Shown here: positions 9,227 through 19,140 of the stretch, one piece after another
Layout: every line of letters begins with the position of its first letter
Position numbering within the stretch: position 1 is the stretch's first letter
DNA from: Salinisphaera hydrothermalis
Lineage (GTDB): Bacteria > Pseudomonadota > Gammaproteobacteria > Nevskiales > Salinisphaeraceae
DNA: 64,000 nt
Assembly (NCBI RefSeq): GCF_040361195.1
Contig: NZ_APNE01000018.1
Direction: 5' to 3' (one strand)
Notes under the pieces: generated by a model
Told to the model about the DNA's origin: nothing
The model's input: the letters and a program-made list of their open reading frames with translations, nothing else
Databases searched by the model: none
Translations under genes and position numbers: made by a program

Positions 9227-10477
9227 ATGCGTAATAATGACTACGAGGCGCCTCGAGGCGCTCTGGCGCTTCGGGCGCTAATTGTTCTGAGCGCCACTTT
9301 CGTTCTCGCTGCATGCGGCAACAGCAGCGGAGGGGGGCAGGCGCAAGGCCAGACGCCGCCGACACCGGTGCAGGTGGTCAAGGTCGAGCCGCATTCGGTC
9401 GATGTGTACTCCGAATTCCCGGGGCGGGTGCAGGGCAAGCAGACCGCCAAGATCATCGGTCAGGTCACCGGCATTCTCGAGTCGAAGAACTACGATGAAG
9501 GCTCGATCGTCCACAAGGGCGATCTGTTGTTTACCATCGACCCGAAGCCCTATCAGGCCACCGTCGATCAGCGTAAGGCACAGCTCGCCAGCGCTCGGGC
9601 GGCACTGGCCAACTCCAGCCGGATCTGGAAACGTACGCGTCAGCTCTACAAGGCCAATGCGGTCAGCCAGGCCGAACGCGATCAGGCGTTGTCGACCTAC
9701 CAGTCGGACAAGGCATCGGTACAGCAGGCCAAGGCCAACCTCGAATCGGCGCAGATCGACCTGAATTACACCCGGGTCAAGGCGCCCATCACCGGGGTGA
9801 CCAGCCTGCGTGACGTCGACCTCGGTTCGCTGGTTCAGGCCAATCAGACCCAACTGACGACCATTACCCAGCTGGACCCGGTCTACGTGCTGTTCGCGCT
9901 GCCCGAGGACGATGCGTTCGCGCGCCAGAAGGCGCTGTCGGAAATGGGCAAGAAGAGCAGCAACGAAGCCACGCGTGAGGCTACGATTCTGCTCAATAAC
10001 GGCCAGGCCTTCCCCTACAAGGGCAAGGTCGATTTCACCCAGAGCACGGTCGATCCAAACACCGGCACCGTACGTCTGCGGGCCATCGTGAAGAATCCTC
10101 ACAATACCCTTATGCCGGGGCGCTATGTCCGCGCGCGCATCCGCATCCAGACGCTGGACCATGCCATCACCGTACCGGATCAGGCGGTATCCACCGGCCA
10201 GCAGACCCAGGTCTTCATAGTCAAAAATGGCAAGGCTGATGCCGTGGCGGTGCAGCTCGGGCCCGATACCGATCAGGGACAGGTCATTACGAAAGGACTG
10301 TCGGCCGGCGATCAGGTCATAACGACCGGGCTCGGTACGCTCCGCTCGGGCGCGCCGGTGAAAGTGCTGCCGGGCAAGAATTCGAGCAATGGTCAGGGCA
10401 ACGCCGGCCAGGGTGGTCAGGATTCGTCGGGCGGCGACTCGTCGAGCGGCGACAGCGCGTCGCAGCAGAACAGCTAG
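9227..10477 (+). CDS. RND efflux periplasmic adaptor lipoprotein (AcrA/MexA type)
   Basis: 416-aa membrane fusion protein that bridges the inner-membrane pump and the outer-membrane channel. The lipoprotein signal ends LAAC with the acylated Cys at residue 30. The body shows barrel-sandwich and lipoyl halves (GRVQGKQTAKIIGQVTG, then DLNYTRVKAPITGV), an alpha hairpin rich in Ala/Gln between them, and a C-terminal beta barrel (VPDQAVSTG). The tail after about residue 385 is low-complexity Gly/Ser/Asn/Gln. Start ATG 9227 has only a weak ribosome site. The pump gene follows after 15 bases. Confidence 0.93.
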   Translation: MRNNDYEAPRGALALRALIVLSATFVLAACGNSSGGGQAQGQTPPTPVQVVKVEPHSVDVYSEFPGRVQGKQTAKIIGQVTGILESKNYDEGSIVHKGDLLFTIDPKPYQATVDQRKAQLASARAALANSSRIWKRTRQLYKANAVSQAERDQALSTYQSDKASVQQAKANLESAQIDLNYTRVKAPITGVTSLRDVDLGSLVQANQTQLTTITQLDPVYVLFALPEDDAFARQKALSEMGKKSSNEATREATILLNNGQAFPYKGKVDFTQSTVDPNTGTVRLRAIVKNPHNTLMPGRYVRARIRIQTLDHAITVPDQAVSTGQQTQVFIVKNGKADAVAVQLGPDTDQGQVITKGLSAGDQVITTGLGTLRSGAPVKVLPGKNSSNGQGNAGQGGQDSSGGDSSSGDSASQQNS

Positions 10478-10492
10478 CAGAGGTTTCGTCTC

Positions 10493-13400
10493 GTGCTATC
10501 GAAGTTTTTCATCGATCGGCCGGTCTTCGCGACGGTCCTGTCCATCGTCATCACGCTGTCGGGCGTGTTGGCCATGCGTTCTCTGCCGATTTCTCAGTAC
10601 CCGGACGTGGTGCCGCCGCAGGTCGTGGTGCGCGCGACCTATCCCGGGGCCAGCGCCGAGGATATCGCCGCCACGGTCGCCGCACCGCTGGAGACCGAGA
10701 TCAACGGTGTCCAGAACATGATCTACATGACATCGACGTCGTCTGACTCCGGTCAGATGCAACTGGATGTCACGTTCAAGATCGGTACTGACCCCGAGCA
10801 GGCGACGATCGACGTGAACAACCGCGTTCAGTCGGCGTTGTCGCAATTGCCCAGTACGGTGCAGCAGACCGGCGTGACCGTCCGCAAGCAGTCGACCAGC
10901 ATCTTGCAGGTGTTGACGCTCTATTCGCCGAATCAGAAGTTCGATACGACGTTTATCAGTAACTACATGCTGATCAACATCATCGATCCGCTGAAGCGCG
11001 TGCAGGGTGTGGGCGATGCGCGCCTGTTCTCGACCGAGGACTACTCGATGCGCATCTGGCTGAACCCGGCCAAGATGGCGCTCTACGGCATCACGACCAG
11101 CGATATCAAGAACGCGATCAGCGAGCAGAACTCGCAGTTCGCCGCGGGTAGTTTTGGGGCGCGTCCGTACGGTGGGGCCGACATTGCCTTTACCTACACG
11201 GCCAGCACGGCGGGCCGGTTCTCGAATCCGAAGCAGTTCAAGAACATCATTCTGAAGTCGACCGAAGACGGCCGGCTGCTGCGGCTCAAGGATGTTGCGC
11301 GGGTCGAACTCGGGCCGCAGTCCTACGCCACGCAGCACAGTTACAACGGCCAACCGGCCGTTCCGGCCGCGATCTATCTGCAGCCGGGCGCCAACGCGCT
11401 CGCGACCGCCGAGCGCGTGCGGGCCGAGATGAAGCAGATCGGCAAGAGTCTGCCGGACGGGCTCAAGTACAAGATCCCGTTCAACACGACCCAGTTCGTG
11501 CACGCGTCGATCGAGGAGGTGGTGTTCACCTTCTTTATCTCGCTAATGCTGGTGATTGCGGTCATCTACCTGTTTCTGCAGAACTTCTGGGCAACGCTCA
11601 TCCCGATGCTCGCTGTGCCCGTGGCCGTGGTCGGCGCGTTTGCGGGCATTTACATGCTCGGGTTCTCGATCAATCTGCTGACCTTGTTCGGGATGATTCT
11701 CGCCATCGGCCTGGTCGTCGATGACGCGATCATCGTGATCGAGAACATCGAACGCATCATGACCGAGGAACAGGCGCCGCCCAGGCAGGCCGCGATCAAG
11801 GCCATGGAGGAAGTCACCGGGCCGGTGGTCGCGGTGGTACTCGCGCTCAACGCGGTATTCGTGCCCGTAGGGTTCCTCGGCGGCTTGTCGGGGCAGATGT
11901 ACAGCCAGTTCGCCATCACCATCGCGATTTCGGTGATCATCTCCGGGTTCGTGGCGTTGACGCTCACGCCGGCGCTGTGCGCGGTATTCCTCAAGCCGAG
12001 TAAGCAGAAGAAGAATATCTTCTTCCGCACGTTCAATGCCGGCTTCCAAAAAGCTTCCAACGCCTATCTCTGGGGCGTGAACTTCCTGCTCAAGCGCGCC
12101 ATTCTCGGCGTGTTGCTGTTCGTCGGCGTCATGGTCGCGATCTGGCTGGTGTCGACTCGCGTGCCGTCCGGGCTGATCCCGCAGGAAGACCAGGGCTATA
12201 TCTTCGCGGTTTACCAGCTGCCGCCGGGCGCTTCGTTGCAGCGCACCGAAGCGGTCAGCCAGGAGCTGTATCACAAGGCCTCGAAGGCGATGCCGGGCGT
12301 TCGCGATATCATCAGCGTGCCGGGCTACGACTTCCTGTCGGGGGCGCCGCGCACTTGGGCCGGCGTTGCCTTCCTGACGCTCAAGGACTGGGGCGATCGC
12401 GACAAGTCGTCTTTCCAGCTGGTCAATCAGACGTTCGGCATCGGGGCTCAGATCCCGGCGGCCCAGGTATTCGCCTTCAATCCGCCGCCGATTCTCGGGT
12501 TGTCGACTACCGGCGGCTTCGAGGGGTATCTGCAAAGCCTGAAGGGCGCGAACTACAACGCGATCTACAAGAAGGCGCAGCAACTCGTGGCGGCGGCCAA
12601 TAAACGGCCCGAACTGCAGCGCGTACGGACCACGCTCAGCACCGATGTGCCGCGTTACAAGGTGACGGTCGATCGTGAGAAGGCCAAGGCGCTCGGCGTG
12701 TCGATCAGCGATCTGTTCAGTACGTTGCAGTCAACCTTTGGTGAGCTGTACGTCAACCAGTTCACCTTCCTGGGGCGGAACTGGCAGGTTCGCATGCAGG
12801 CCGAGGCGCCGTATCGCATGCACCCCGACGACCTGAACCAGGTGTACGTCAAATCGAGCAAGACGGGCGACATGATCCCCGTTTCGTCGCTGACCACGGT
12901 CAAGCGCACCAGCTCCGCTGACGTCGTGGATCGCTTCAACGTGTTTCCGGCGGCGAAGATCATGGGCTCTCCAGCGCCCGGCTACAGCGATGGCCAGGCC
13001 AACGCGGCCATCCAGCAAGTGGCGGCCAAGGTGTTGGGTCCGGATTATCGGTTCGAGTTCAGCGGTACCGCTTACCAGGCCGAGCACATCGGCAACTCGG
13101 CGATCGTGGCGTTGTCGTTCGGCGTGATCATGGTGTTCCTGATTCTCGCGGCCCAGTACGAGAAGTGGACATTGCCGTTGGCGGTGATCACGGCTGTACC
13201 GTTCGCCGCACTCGGGGCGTACGTCGCGGTCTGGTTACGCGGCGTGGACAACAACATCTACTTCACGGTCGGCCTCCTGGTGCTGATTGGGCTGGCGGCG
13301 AAGAACGCGATTCTGATCGTGGAATTCGCCGTGCTCGAACGTCAGACCGGTAAGTCGCCGGCCGAGGCGGCCTACTCGGCGGCCCGATTGCGTTTCCGTC

Positions 13401-13687
13401 CGATCGTCATGACGTCGCTGACCTTCATCCTCGCGTCGGTGCCGCTGGCGGTGGCCTCGGGCGCCGCGGCCAACAGCCGAATCGCGATCGGTACGGCGGT
13501 CATCGGTGGCATGCTGGCAGCGACGTTCTTTGCGATCCTGTTCGTGCCGCTGGCCTACGACCTGATCGAGCGCGGCTCGGATAAACTGGCTCGCATGCGC
13601 GGCAAGCGAGGCGATGACGACGACGATCAGTCGAACGCATTGGAACACCGCGATGAGACGAATAACAGGAACGACGACAATGCGTAG
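10493..13687 (+). CDS. RND multidrug efflux pump (AcrB/MexB type, HAE1)
   Basis: 1064-aa inner-membrane proton/drug antiporter subunit. It starts with the conserved KFFIDRPVFATVLSI, first transmembrane helix, and a long periplasmic loop; the proton-relay pair appears as GLVVDDAIIVIENIER (DD near residue 409) and the partner Lys in GLAAKNAILIVEFA (near 937). Twelve hydrophobic segments in two blocks are visible. The start is GTG with AGAGG about ten bases upstream. The C-terminal tail is unusually rich in Asp, Arg and Asn. It overlaps the channel gene by 8 bases, so the three pump genes are one operon under the TetR repressor. Confidence 0.96.
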   Translation: MLSKFFIDRPVFATVLSIVITLSGVLAMRSLPISQYPDVVPPQVVVRATYPGASAEDIAATVAAPLETEINGVQNMIYMTSTSSDSGQMQLDVTFKIGTDPEQATIDVNNRVQSALSQLPSTVQQTGVTVRKQSTSILQVLTLYSPNQKFDTTFISNYMLINIIDPLKRVQGVGDARLFSTEDYSMRIWLNPAKMALYGITTSDIKNAISEQNSQFAAGSFGARPYGGADIAFTYTASTAGRFSNPKQFKNIILKSTEDGRLLRLKDVARVELGPQSYATQHSYNGQPAVPAAIYLQPGANALATAERVRAEMKQIGKSLPDGLKYKIPFNTTQFVHASIEEVVFTFFISLMLVIAVIYLFLQNFWATLIPMLAVPVAVVGAFAGIYMLGFSINLLTLFGMILAIGLVVDDAIIVIENIERIMTEEQAPPRQAAIKAMEEVTGPVVAVVLALNAVFVPVGFLGGLSGQMYSQFAITIAISVIISGFVALTLTPALCAVFLKPSKQKKNIFFRTFNAGFQKASNAYLWGVNFLLKRAILGVLLFVGVMVAIWLVSTRVPSGLIPQEDQGYIFAVYQLPPGASLQRTEAVSQELYHKASKAMPGVRDIISVPGYDFLSGAPRTWAGVAFLTLKDWGDRDKSSFQLVNQTFGIGAQIPAAQVFAFNPPPILGLSTTGGFEGYLQSLKGANYNAIYKKAQQLVAAANKRPELQRVRTTLSTDVPRYKVTVDREKAKALGVSISDLFSTLQSTFGELYVNQFTFLGRNWQVRMQAEAPYRMHPDDLNQVYVKSSKTGDMIPVSSLTTVKRTSSADVVDRFNVFPAAKIMGSPAPGYSDGQANAAIQQVAAKVLGPDYRFEFSGTAYQAEHIGNSAIVALSFGVIMVFLILAAQYEKWTLPLAVITAVPFAALGAYVAVWLRGVDNNIYFTVGLLVLIGLAAKNAILIVEFAVLERQTGKSPAEAAYSAARLRFRPIVMTSLTFILASVPLAVASGAAANSRIAIGTAVIGGMLAATFFAILFVPLAYDLIERGSDKLARMRGKRGDDDDDQSNALEHRDETNNRNDDNA

Positions 13688-15233
13688 CGCGCTCATCTTG
13701 TGTGCCGTGGTGCTGCTGGCCGGCTGTGCGGTCGGCCCCGACTATGAACGGCCGAACCTCGATCTGCCGAAATCGGCGTTCGATTCCACGTTGCTGTCTC
13801 AGCAGCAGCAGAAGTCGCTCGCCTACTGGTGGACCCGGTATCGCGATCCGACGCTGAACAAGCTGATCGACCAGGCGTTGGATTCGAACCTCGATATTGC
13901 GCTGCAAGCGCAGCGCGTCCGTCAGGCCCGGGCCGAGCTGGGCTATCAGAACGCCCAGCTCTATCCGTCGATTTCGGGTCAGGCGCAGGGCATGCGCGAG
14001 CGTGTCGGTAACGGCGCGGCGAGCAGTTCGGGGGCGGGATCGTCCAGCAGCTCGTCGGCCAGTGGCTCGCACGGGTTCAATTATTTCTCCGTGGCCGGCA
14101 GCCTGAGCTACGAGTTGGATCTGTGGGGCGCGCTGCGTCGTTCCGACGAGCAGGCCCGAGCCCAGCTGCTTTCGTCCGCCTACACGCAGGACTCGATCCG
14201 CCTGCAGACGGTGGCGGACGTCGTGACCAATTACATGTCGCTGCGTTCCTACCAGCGCCAGATCCGGGTCACCAAGGAAACCATCAAGACGCGCGTCCAG
14301 CAGTATCACCTGGATCAAAAACGGTATCAGTACGGGGCGATCGACAAGCTGACGCTGTTGCAGACCCAGTCGGCGCTGCAGTCGGCGCGAGCCGAGCTGC
14401 CGCCGCTGGAGCAGCAGGAGTCCAAGATTCGGACCGCCCTGGCGATTCTGACCGGCAAGACGCCGCGCCAGATCATGGCGAATACCAAGCTGCCGAAGGG
14501 CGATTTCTCTGATCTGACGCTGCCGCGCGACTTGCCGGTGGTATTGCCCTCGACGCTGGTCAACCGGCGCCCGGACATACGCGCCGCGGAAGCCAGTCTG
14601 ATTGCGGCCAATGCCAACGTCGGCGTGGCCAAGGCCCGGTTCTTCCCGACCTTTAATCTGTCGGCCATGATCGGGACCCAGGCATTTAACATCGACAATC
14701 TGTTCGAGCCCTACACCAAGGTCGAGCAGGCCGGCGGTTCGATTACCGCGCCGATTCTGGATTTCGGCCGCATCAACGCGCAGTACCGGAGTGCCAAGGC
14801 GCAGAAGGCCGAGGCCGAGATCCAGTATCGCCAGACCGTGCGTCAGGCGTTCCAGGACGTGCGTAATGCCCTGGACGAAGTGAAGTACAGTCGCGAGCGG
14901 TTCCAGGAGGTCCAGAAGCAGGTCGAGTCGTATCGGCAGACGCTCAAACTGGCGAATCTGCGCTATCAGGTCGGCCGCACGAATTATTTCGACGTGCTGG
15001 ATGCGCAACGCAACCTGTATTCGAGCCAGCTGAACCTGGCGCAGGCCATTGCGGCGCGCTTTACGGCCACGGCGGATCTGTACAAGGTGCTCGGCGGCGG
15101 CTGGACCGACGACAGCGACTCGCTGACGCCGGCCATGCAGGAAGTGGCCAATGACTATGCGCCCGTCAAGAACGCCAAGGATGGGGCGCACGCGGCCACC
15201 ACCAATGCGCCGGCGCCCGGAAACAATCCCTGA
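13680..15233 (+). CDS. RND efflux outer-membrane channel lipoprotein (OprM/NodT family)
   Basis: TolC-like channel subunit of about 517 aa completing the tripartite pump. Start at 13680 gives a compact lipoprotein signal with lipobox LAGC and Cys at residue 16; upstream in-frame ATGs (13614, 13653) would add an unlikely N-terminal tail inside the pump gene. After the signal comes the family motif VGPDYERP, then two repeated outer-membrane efflux domains with SLSYELDLWGALRR and NRRPDIRAAEASL. A Ser/Gly-rich insertion (about residues 112-135) is specific to this protein. The order adaptor-pump-channel with overlap is that of mexAB-oprM. Confidence 0.93.
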   Translation: MRSALILCAVVLLAGCAVGPDYERPNLDLPKSAFDSTLLSQQQQKSLAYWWTRYRDPTLNKLIDQALDSNLDIALQAQRVRQARAELGYQNAQLYPSISGQAQGMRERVGNGAASSSGAGSSSSSSASGSHGFNYFSVAGSLSYELDLWGALRRSDEQARAQLLSSAYTQDSIRLQTVADVVTNYMSLRSYQRQIRVTKETIKTRVQQYHLDQKRYQYGAIDKLTLLQTQSALQSARAELPPLEQQESKIRTALAILTGKTPRQIMANTKLPKGDFSDLTLPRDLPVVLPSTLVNRRPDIRAAEASLIAANANVGVAKARFFPTFNLSAMIGTQAFNIDNLFEPYTKVEQAGGSITAPILDFGRINAQYRSAKAQKAEAEIQYRQTVRQAFQDVRNALDEVKYSRERFQEVQKQVESYRQTLKLANLRYQVGRTNYFDVLDAQRNLYSSQLNLAQAIAARFTATADLYKVLGGGWTDDSDSLTPAMQEVANDYAPVKNAKDGAHAATTNAPAPGNNP

Positions 15234-15348
15234 TTCGGAGTCGGCAGTAGAGCCAGTCGCGAGAACTACGTATGCGGTTCGATCGCGCCGTCACGTTAGA
15301 ATGCGGCATGCTTTGGCTTAGATTATCGGCTTGCCGGACGGGCACCCC

Positions 15349-16467
15349 ATGAGCGGCGATGCCGCGCTCTATCGTCTGGATGCCGCGGACGGTGAATGCG
15401 TTGTCTGTCTTGCGGGCGACTGGGGGCGGGCGGAACGTCTGCCCTCGGCCGCCGGTATTCATCGGGACATGGGGCAGCCGCAGGCTGTCGTGATCGATGG
15501 CAGCGATCTGGCCAGTGGCCATCCGCGGGTTGCTGCCTTCGTCCATGCGTTGCACCACGAGCTCGATGCGGCGGGTGTGTCGGTCACTGAACGTGCATTA
15601 CCGCAGAATGTGGACGCACTGGTGGCGTTGGCCAGCCCGCCGCCAGCGGCGGTACGCCAGACTCAGCGAAAGCCGCGATTCCTGGCAAGTCTCGGTGCAC
15701 GGTTTCAGAACCAGGTGCGCATCAGCCAGGACGCGGCCGCCTTGGTCGGCCAGGCGCTCGCTCGTACGCCAGCCCTGGTAACCGGGCGGGCGCAGACACG
15801 CTGGCGCGATTTTGTGGATCTGGTGCGCGAGACGGGTGCCGCCTCGCTTCCTGTGGTGACCGTGGTCAACCTGTTGATCGGCGCCGTGCTTGGCTTCATC
15901 GGCGCGGTGCAGCTGGCCACCTTCGGTGCCGGCATGTATCTGGCCGACCTGGTCGGGATCGCCTCGGCACGAGAAATGGCGGCGATCATGACTGCCTTCA
16001 TCATGGCGGGCCGGATCGGTGCGACGTTTGCGGCGCATCTGGCGACGATGGAGTCGAACGAGGAAATCGACGCGCTGCGCATGATCGGCGTATCGCCGTT
16101 CGAATTTCTGGCCCTGCCGCGGCTGGCTGCGCTCACGCTTATGATGCCGCTGCTGTATCTCTACGGTACGGCGCTCGCGATTGTCGGCGGTATGGTAGTG
16201 GCCCATATCGTGCTGGGGACGCCGCCGATCGCCTTCATCGAACGCCTCCAGGACGCGGTGGCCTTTCGCCAGTTCGTGATCGGTCTGATCAAGTCGGTGG
16301 CCTTCGGTATCTTGATTGCGCTGACGAGCTGTTATATCGGCCTGCATGCCGGACGCAACGCCGCCGAGGTCGGACGCGCGGCCACGCGCACGGTGGTGGT
16401 CTGTATCATCGGGATCATTTCCATCGACGCGGTAGCCGCGTTGTGTACCAACGCCCTGGGGATTTGA
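15349..16467 (+). CDS. MlaE-family ABC permease with N-terminal STAS domain
   Basis: Inner-membrane permease of an MCE-type lipid ABC transporter. About 372 aa: residues 1-90 form a STAS-like (MlaB-like) cytoplasmic domain fused to the permease, which begins near 140 and shows the MlaE block VVNLLIGAVLGFIGAVQL, five hydrophobic helices and the conserved EIDALRMIGVSPFEFL. The fusion removes the need for a separate mlaB gene. I prefer ATG 15349 over TTG 15331; neither has a strong ribosome site. The ATPase gene follows after 40 bases. Confidence 0.9.
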   Translation: MSGDAALYRLDAADGECVVCLAGDWGRAERLPSAAGIHRDMGQPQAVVIDGSDLASGHPRVAAFVHALHHELDAAGVSVTERALPQNVDALVALASPPPAAVRQTQRKPRFLASLGARFQNQVRISQDAAALVGQALARTPALVTGRAQTRWRDFVDLVRETGAASLPVVTVVNLLIGAVLGFIGAVQLATFGAGMYLADLVGIASAREMAAIMTAFIMAGRIGATFAAHLATMESNEEIDALRMIGVSPFEFLALPRLAALTLMMPLLYLYGTALAIVGGMVVAHIVLGTPPIAFIERLQDAVAFRQFVIGLIKSVAFGILIALTSCYIGLHAGRNAAEVGRAATRTVVVCIIGIISIDAVAALCTNALGI

Positions 16468-16507
16468 TGTCGCCGCGAATCACGGTCGACGCCCCTGTCA
16501 TCATGGG

Positions 16508-17317
16508 ATGGGTCCGATGGCCGAGTTGAACCCCGATGCGCCGATGCCCGAGAAAGGGCTGGTCGTTCGCGGTTTGCGAATGGCGTTCGGCGATACCGTC
16601 GTCCAGCACGATCTGTCGTTTTATGTCGCGCCGGCGAATATTTTCGTCATCATGGGCGTGTCGGGCTGCGGCAAGAGTACGCTGCTGCGCCATATCATCG
16701 ATCTGCAGCGCTCGGATGTCGGCGATATCTGTTTCGATGGTCAGCGCCTGATCAACGACGATCCGGCCGAGCGCGCCATGCTGCAGAGCCGGATCGGCGT
16801 ATTGTTCCAGTCGACGGCGCTATGGAGCTCGATGACCGTGGGCGAGAACGTTGCGCTGCCGATGCAGCTGCATACGCAGCTGCGTCCGCCGGAAATTCGC
16901 GATCAGGTCGCCTTCAAGCTGGCGCTGGTCGGTCTCGCCGGGCAGGAGTCCAAAATGCCCAGCGAGTTGTCCGGCGGCATGCAGAAGCGGGCCGGGCTGG
17001 CGCGCGCCATCGCGCTCGATCCCGATTATCTGTTTCTGGACGAGCCCAGCGCCGGGCTTGACCCGATCACTTCACAGCGATTGGACGCGTTGATCATGCG
17101 GCTGCGCGATGCGCTCGGTGTGTCGGTGATCGCGGTCAGCCACGAACTGCCCAGCATCTTCACCATCGCGGACGACAGCATCTATCTGGACAACGAATCC
17201 AAGACCGCGATCGCCCACGGCAATCCGCGCGAGCTGGTCGAGAATACGACGGAGCCGCGCGTACGGGCCTTTCTCAAACGCGAACCGATCGACGAACCGG
17301 CGCGCGAAAGCGCCTAG
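16508..17317 (+). CDS. MlaF-like ABC transporter ATPase
   Basis: 269-aa cytoplasmic ATPase of the MCE transporter. Walker A GVSGCGKST (about 52-60), Q-loop LFQSTALWSSMTV, signature LSGGMQKRAGLARA (about 156-169), Walker B YLFLDEPSAGLDP and the H-loop VSHE are all present. The MQKR form of the signature is typical of MlaF-type ATPases. A second in-frame ATG at 16517 is an equally good start. It lies between the permease and the MCE protein as in mla operons. Confidence 0.93.
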   Translation: MGPMAELNPDAPMPEKGLVVRGLRMAFGDTVVQHDLSFYVAPANIFVIMGVSGCGKSTLLRHIIDLQRSDVGDICFDGQRLINDDPAERAMLQSRIGVLFQSTALWSSMTVGENVALPMQLHTQLRPPEIRDQVAFKLALVGLAGQESKMPSELSGGMQKRAGLARAIALDPDYLFLDEPSAGLDPITSQRLDALIMRLRDALGVSVIAVSHELPSIFTIADDSIYLDNESKTAIAHGNPRELVENTTEPRVRAFLKREPIDEPARESA

Positions 17318-17354
17318 CCGGATCGATAGGGGAACCGACGAATGAGCACAAGTC

Positions 17355-18332
17355 ATGGCGAGTAATCGCAGCTACACCATCATCGGCGCCTTCCTGCTGG
17401 GGGCGATCGCGCTCGTGGCCGTGGGCATTCTCACCTTCGGCAACACCGGCTTATTCAAGCAGGAACGCCAGGCGGTGATTTTTTTCAACCAGTCGGTGCT
17501 GGGTCTAACCAACGGCTCGCGCGTGCTGTTTCGCGGCGTGCAGGTGGGGACGGTCCGCCGCGTTCAACTGCGCCTGAACCCGCACGGTGGCGCCAGGATT
17601 GCGGTGACCATCGAGATGTCGGGCAGCGACGTGGTTATGCCGAACGGGCGTGCCTTGCCTGAAGACGTCACGATTCAGCAGATGGTCAAACGAGGCCTGC
17701 GGGCGCAACTCGTGGTGTATAGCTACGTCACGTCGCAGCTTGCCGTGAACCTGGACTTTGACCCGAACAACAAACCGAACTTCGTGGTGCCGCCCGGGCA
17801 GCTCGATTTGCCCGAGATTCCAGCCATTCCCTCGGAGATATCCCAGCTCAAGGATACGGTGGCCCAGATTCCGTGGAAGAAAACGCTGAATCAGGTCAAT
17901 CAGACCATGACGACCATGGTCCAGCTCGCTCAGGATCTCGACAAGACCGTGAACAGCCTGCGGCCGAATCTCGATCAGACCACGAAAACCACGCAGCAGA
18001 CACTGGAAACGGTGCAGAAGGCGGTGGCCGCGAATAACAAGCAGTTGCAGGCCACTCTGGCCAGCGTGAAGCGGCTGAGCGATACCGCCAACGACCAGAT
18101 CGCCAAGCGCAATGGCCAGATCGACAAGCTATTGAGTAACGCCGAGCAGACCAGTCAGAATCTGAATAAGATCAGCAAGAATCTCGACCAGTTGACCGAT
18201 CCGGACTCCGGCACGCGCCAGGACGTGCAAAGCACCGTTCGCGATCTGTCCGCCGCGGCGTCCTCGCTGCGTCGCTTTGCGGAGAAGATCGAGCGCGACC
18301 CGCATACGCTGCTTTATGGGGGATCCCGTTAG
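17355..18332 (+). CDS. MCE (MlaD/PqiB-type) lipid-transport protein
   Basis: 325-aa periplasmic protein anchored by one N-terminal helix (about residues 8-28). The single MCE domain follows (about 38-115: FFNQSVLGLTNGSRVLFRGVQVG). The rest, from about 165 to 300, is a long Gln/Asn/Lys-rich helical coiled coil, longer than in MlaD, which could form a needle-like tunnel across part of the periplasm. It belongs with the permease and ATPase upstream; no MlaC-like soluble carrier gene follows, instead a PqiC-like lipoprotein. Confidence 0.9.
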   Translation: MASNRSYTIIGAFLLGAIALVAVGILTFGNTGLFKQERQAVIFFNQSVLGLTNGSRVLFRGVQVGTVRRVQLRLNPHGGARIAVTIEMSGSDVVMPNGRALPEDVTIQQMVKRGLRAQLVVYSYVTSQLAVNLDFDPNNKPNFVVPPGQLDLPEIPAIPSEISQLKDTVAQIPWKKTLNQVNQTMTTMVQLAQDLDKTVNSLRPNLDQTTKTTQQTLETVQKAVAANNKQLQATLASVKRLSDTANDQIAKRNGQIDKLLSNAEQTSQNLNKISKNLDQLTDPDSGTRQDVQSTVRDLSAAASSLRRFAEKIERDPHTLLYGGSR

Positions 18333-18433
18333 CGTCCCGGCTGCCGGTGCTACGCCGGTTACGCGTTTCGCGTCGCGGCGAAATCGAAACCGGCGGCGGT
18401 TGGACGTCGATACGTCCGGTCGGGATATGTATT

Positions 18434-18453
18434 CGCATGCTGTAATGCATGCG
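18434..18453. promoter_or_regulatory. Inverted repeat ahead of the PqiC-like gene
   Basis: In the 195-base gap between the MCE gene and the lipoprotein gene there is an inverted repeat with 7-base arms (cgcatgc / gcatgcg) and a 6-base spacer tgtaat, about 75 bases before the start codon. A second, looser hairpin (cgccggtt / aaccggcg) lies at 18353-18395. Either may be a regulatory site or an RNA hairpin adjusting expression of the last gene; function is inferred only. Confidence 0.35.
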
Positions 18454-18527
18454 CTGGCGCCGTGCCTTGATGATCCGAACTCGAGATCGATGGCCGGCGG
18501 CGGCATCAACCAATCGAAGAGGCGCCC

Positions 18528-19076
18528 GTGAAACCCGTTCTCCGCACGCTCGCGTTTATCGTTGTCGCCACAGTCTGGTTGGGGGGATGCAGTTCGTTGC
18601 CCCCGCTCAAGCGTGTGATGTTGTCCCCGCCCCAGACCGAACGCTTGGCCGCCAAGCCCAGCGATTGGCAGGTTCGTCGGGTTCAGATGCCGGAATATCT
18701 CGACAATTACGATATTCAGCTGCGAACCAACGACTACGTGCTCACCCGACTGCCCGACGCCAAATGGGCCGAGCGCCTGCCAGTCGCGGTGACCCGCTTG
18801 CTGCAGCAGACCATTGACGAAAAGCTACAGGACAAGCGCGACAAGCACTATCAGGTGCACGTCAATGTCGACACGTTCGAGCCCCAGCCTTCAGGCCAGG
18901 TCGTGTTGGCGGCCGAGTGGCGGGTCACCGACGCCCACGATCACGTCGTCGCCCGAAACGACAGTCTGATCAAGGAGCCGCTGCCTAAAACCAGCCGCAA
19001 TGCCGATACCATTGCTCGCGCCATGTCGACCGCGGTACGCGAACTGGCCATGCAGATCGTCGCCCACGCCGGTTAG
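18528..19076 (+). CDS. PqiC-like ABC-transport auxiliary lipoprotein
   Basis: 182-aa outer-membrane lipoprotein candidate. Signal peptide with lipobox LGGC, Cys at residue 21, followed by SSLPPLKRVMLSPPQ and a mixed alpha/beta domain with PEYLDNYDIQLRTNDY and WAERLPVAVTRLL, the pattern of the ABC_trans_aux/PqiC (DUF330) family. In the PqiABC system this protein caps the outer-membrane end of the MCE tunnel; here it would serve the ABC-type MCE system encoded upstream. The 195-base gap suggests partly separate expression. Confidence 0.85.
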   Translation: MKPVLRTLAFIVVATVWLGGCSSLPPLKRVMLSPPQTERLAAKPSDWQVRRVQMPEYLDNYDIQLRTNDYVLTRLPDAKWAERLPVAVTRLLQQTIDEKLQDKRDKHYQVHVNVDTFEPQPSGQVVLAAEWRVTDAHDHVVARNDSLIKEPLPKTSRNADTIARAMSTAVRELAMQIVAHAG

Positions 19077-19102
19077 TCACCGGCGCTCCGCTATGCACGG
19101 AC

Positions 19103-19134
19103 GCCGTCTCTAGTATTGGCCGTCTCTAGTATTG
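19103..19134. repeat. Tandem 16-bp duplication
   Basis: Two exact head-to-tail copies of gccgtctctagtattg, just left of the decayed MITE-like segment. Small local duplication; no function assigned. Confidence 0.8.
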
Positions 19135-19140
19135 GTAGAG

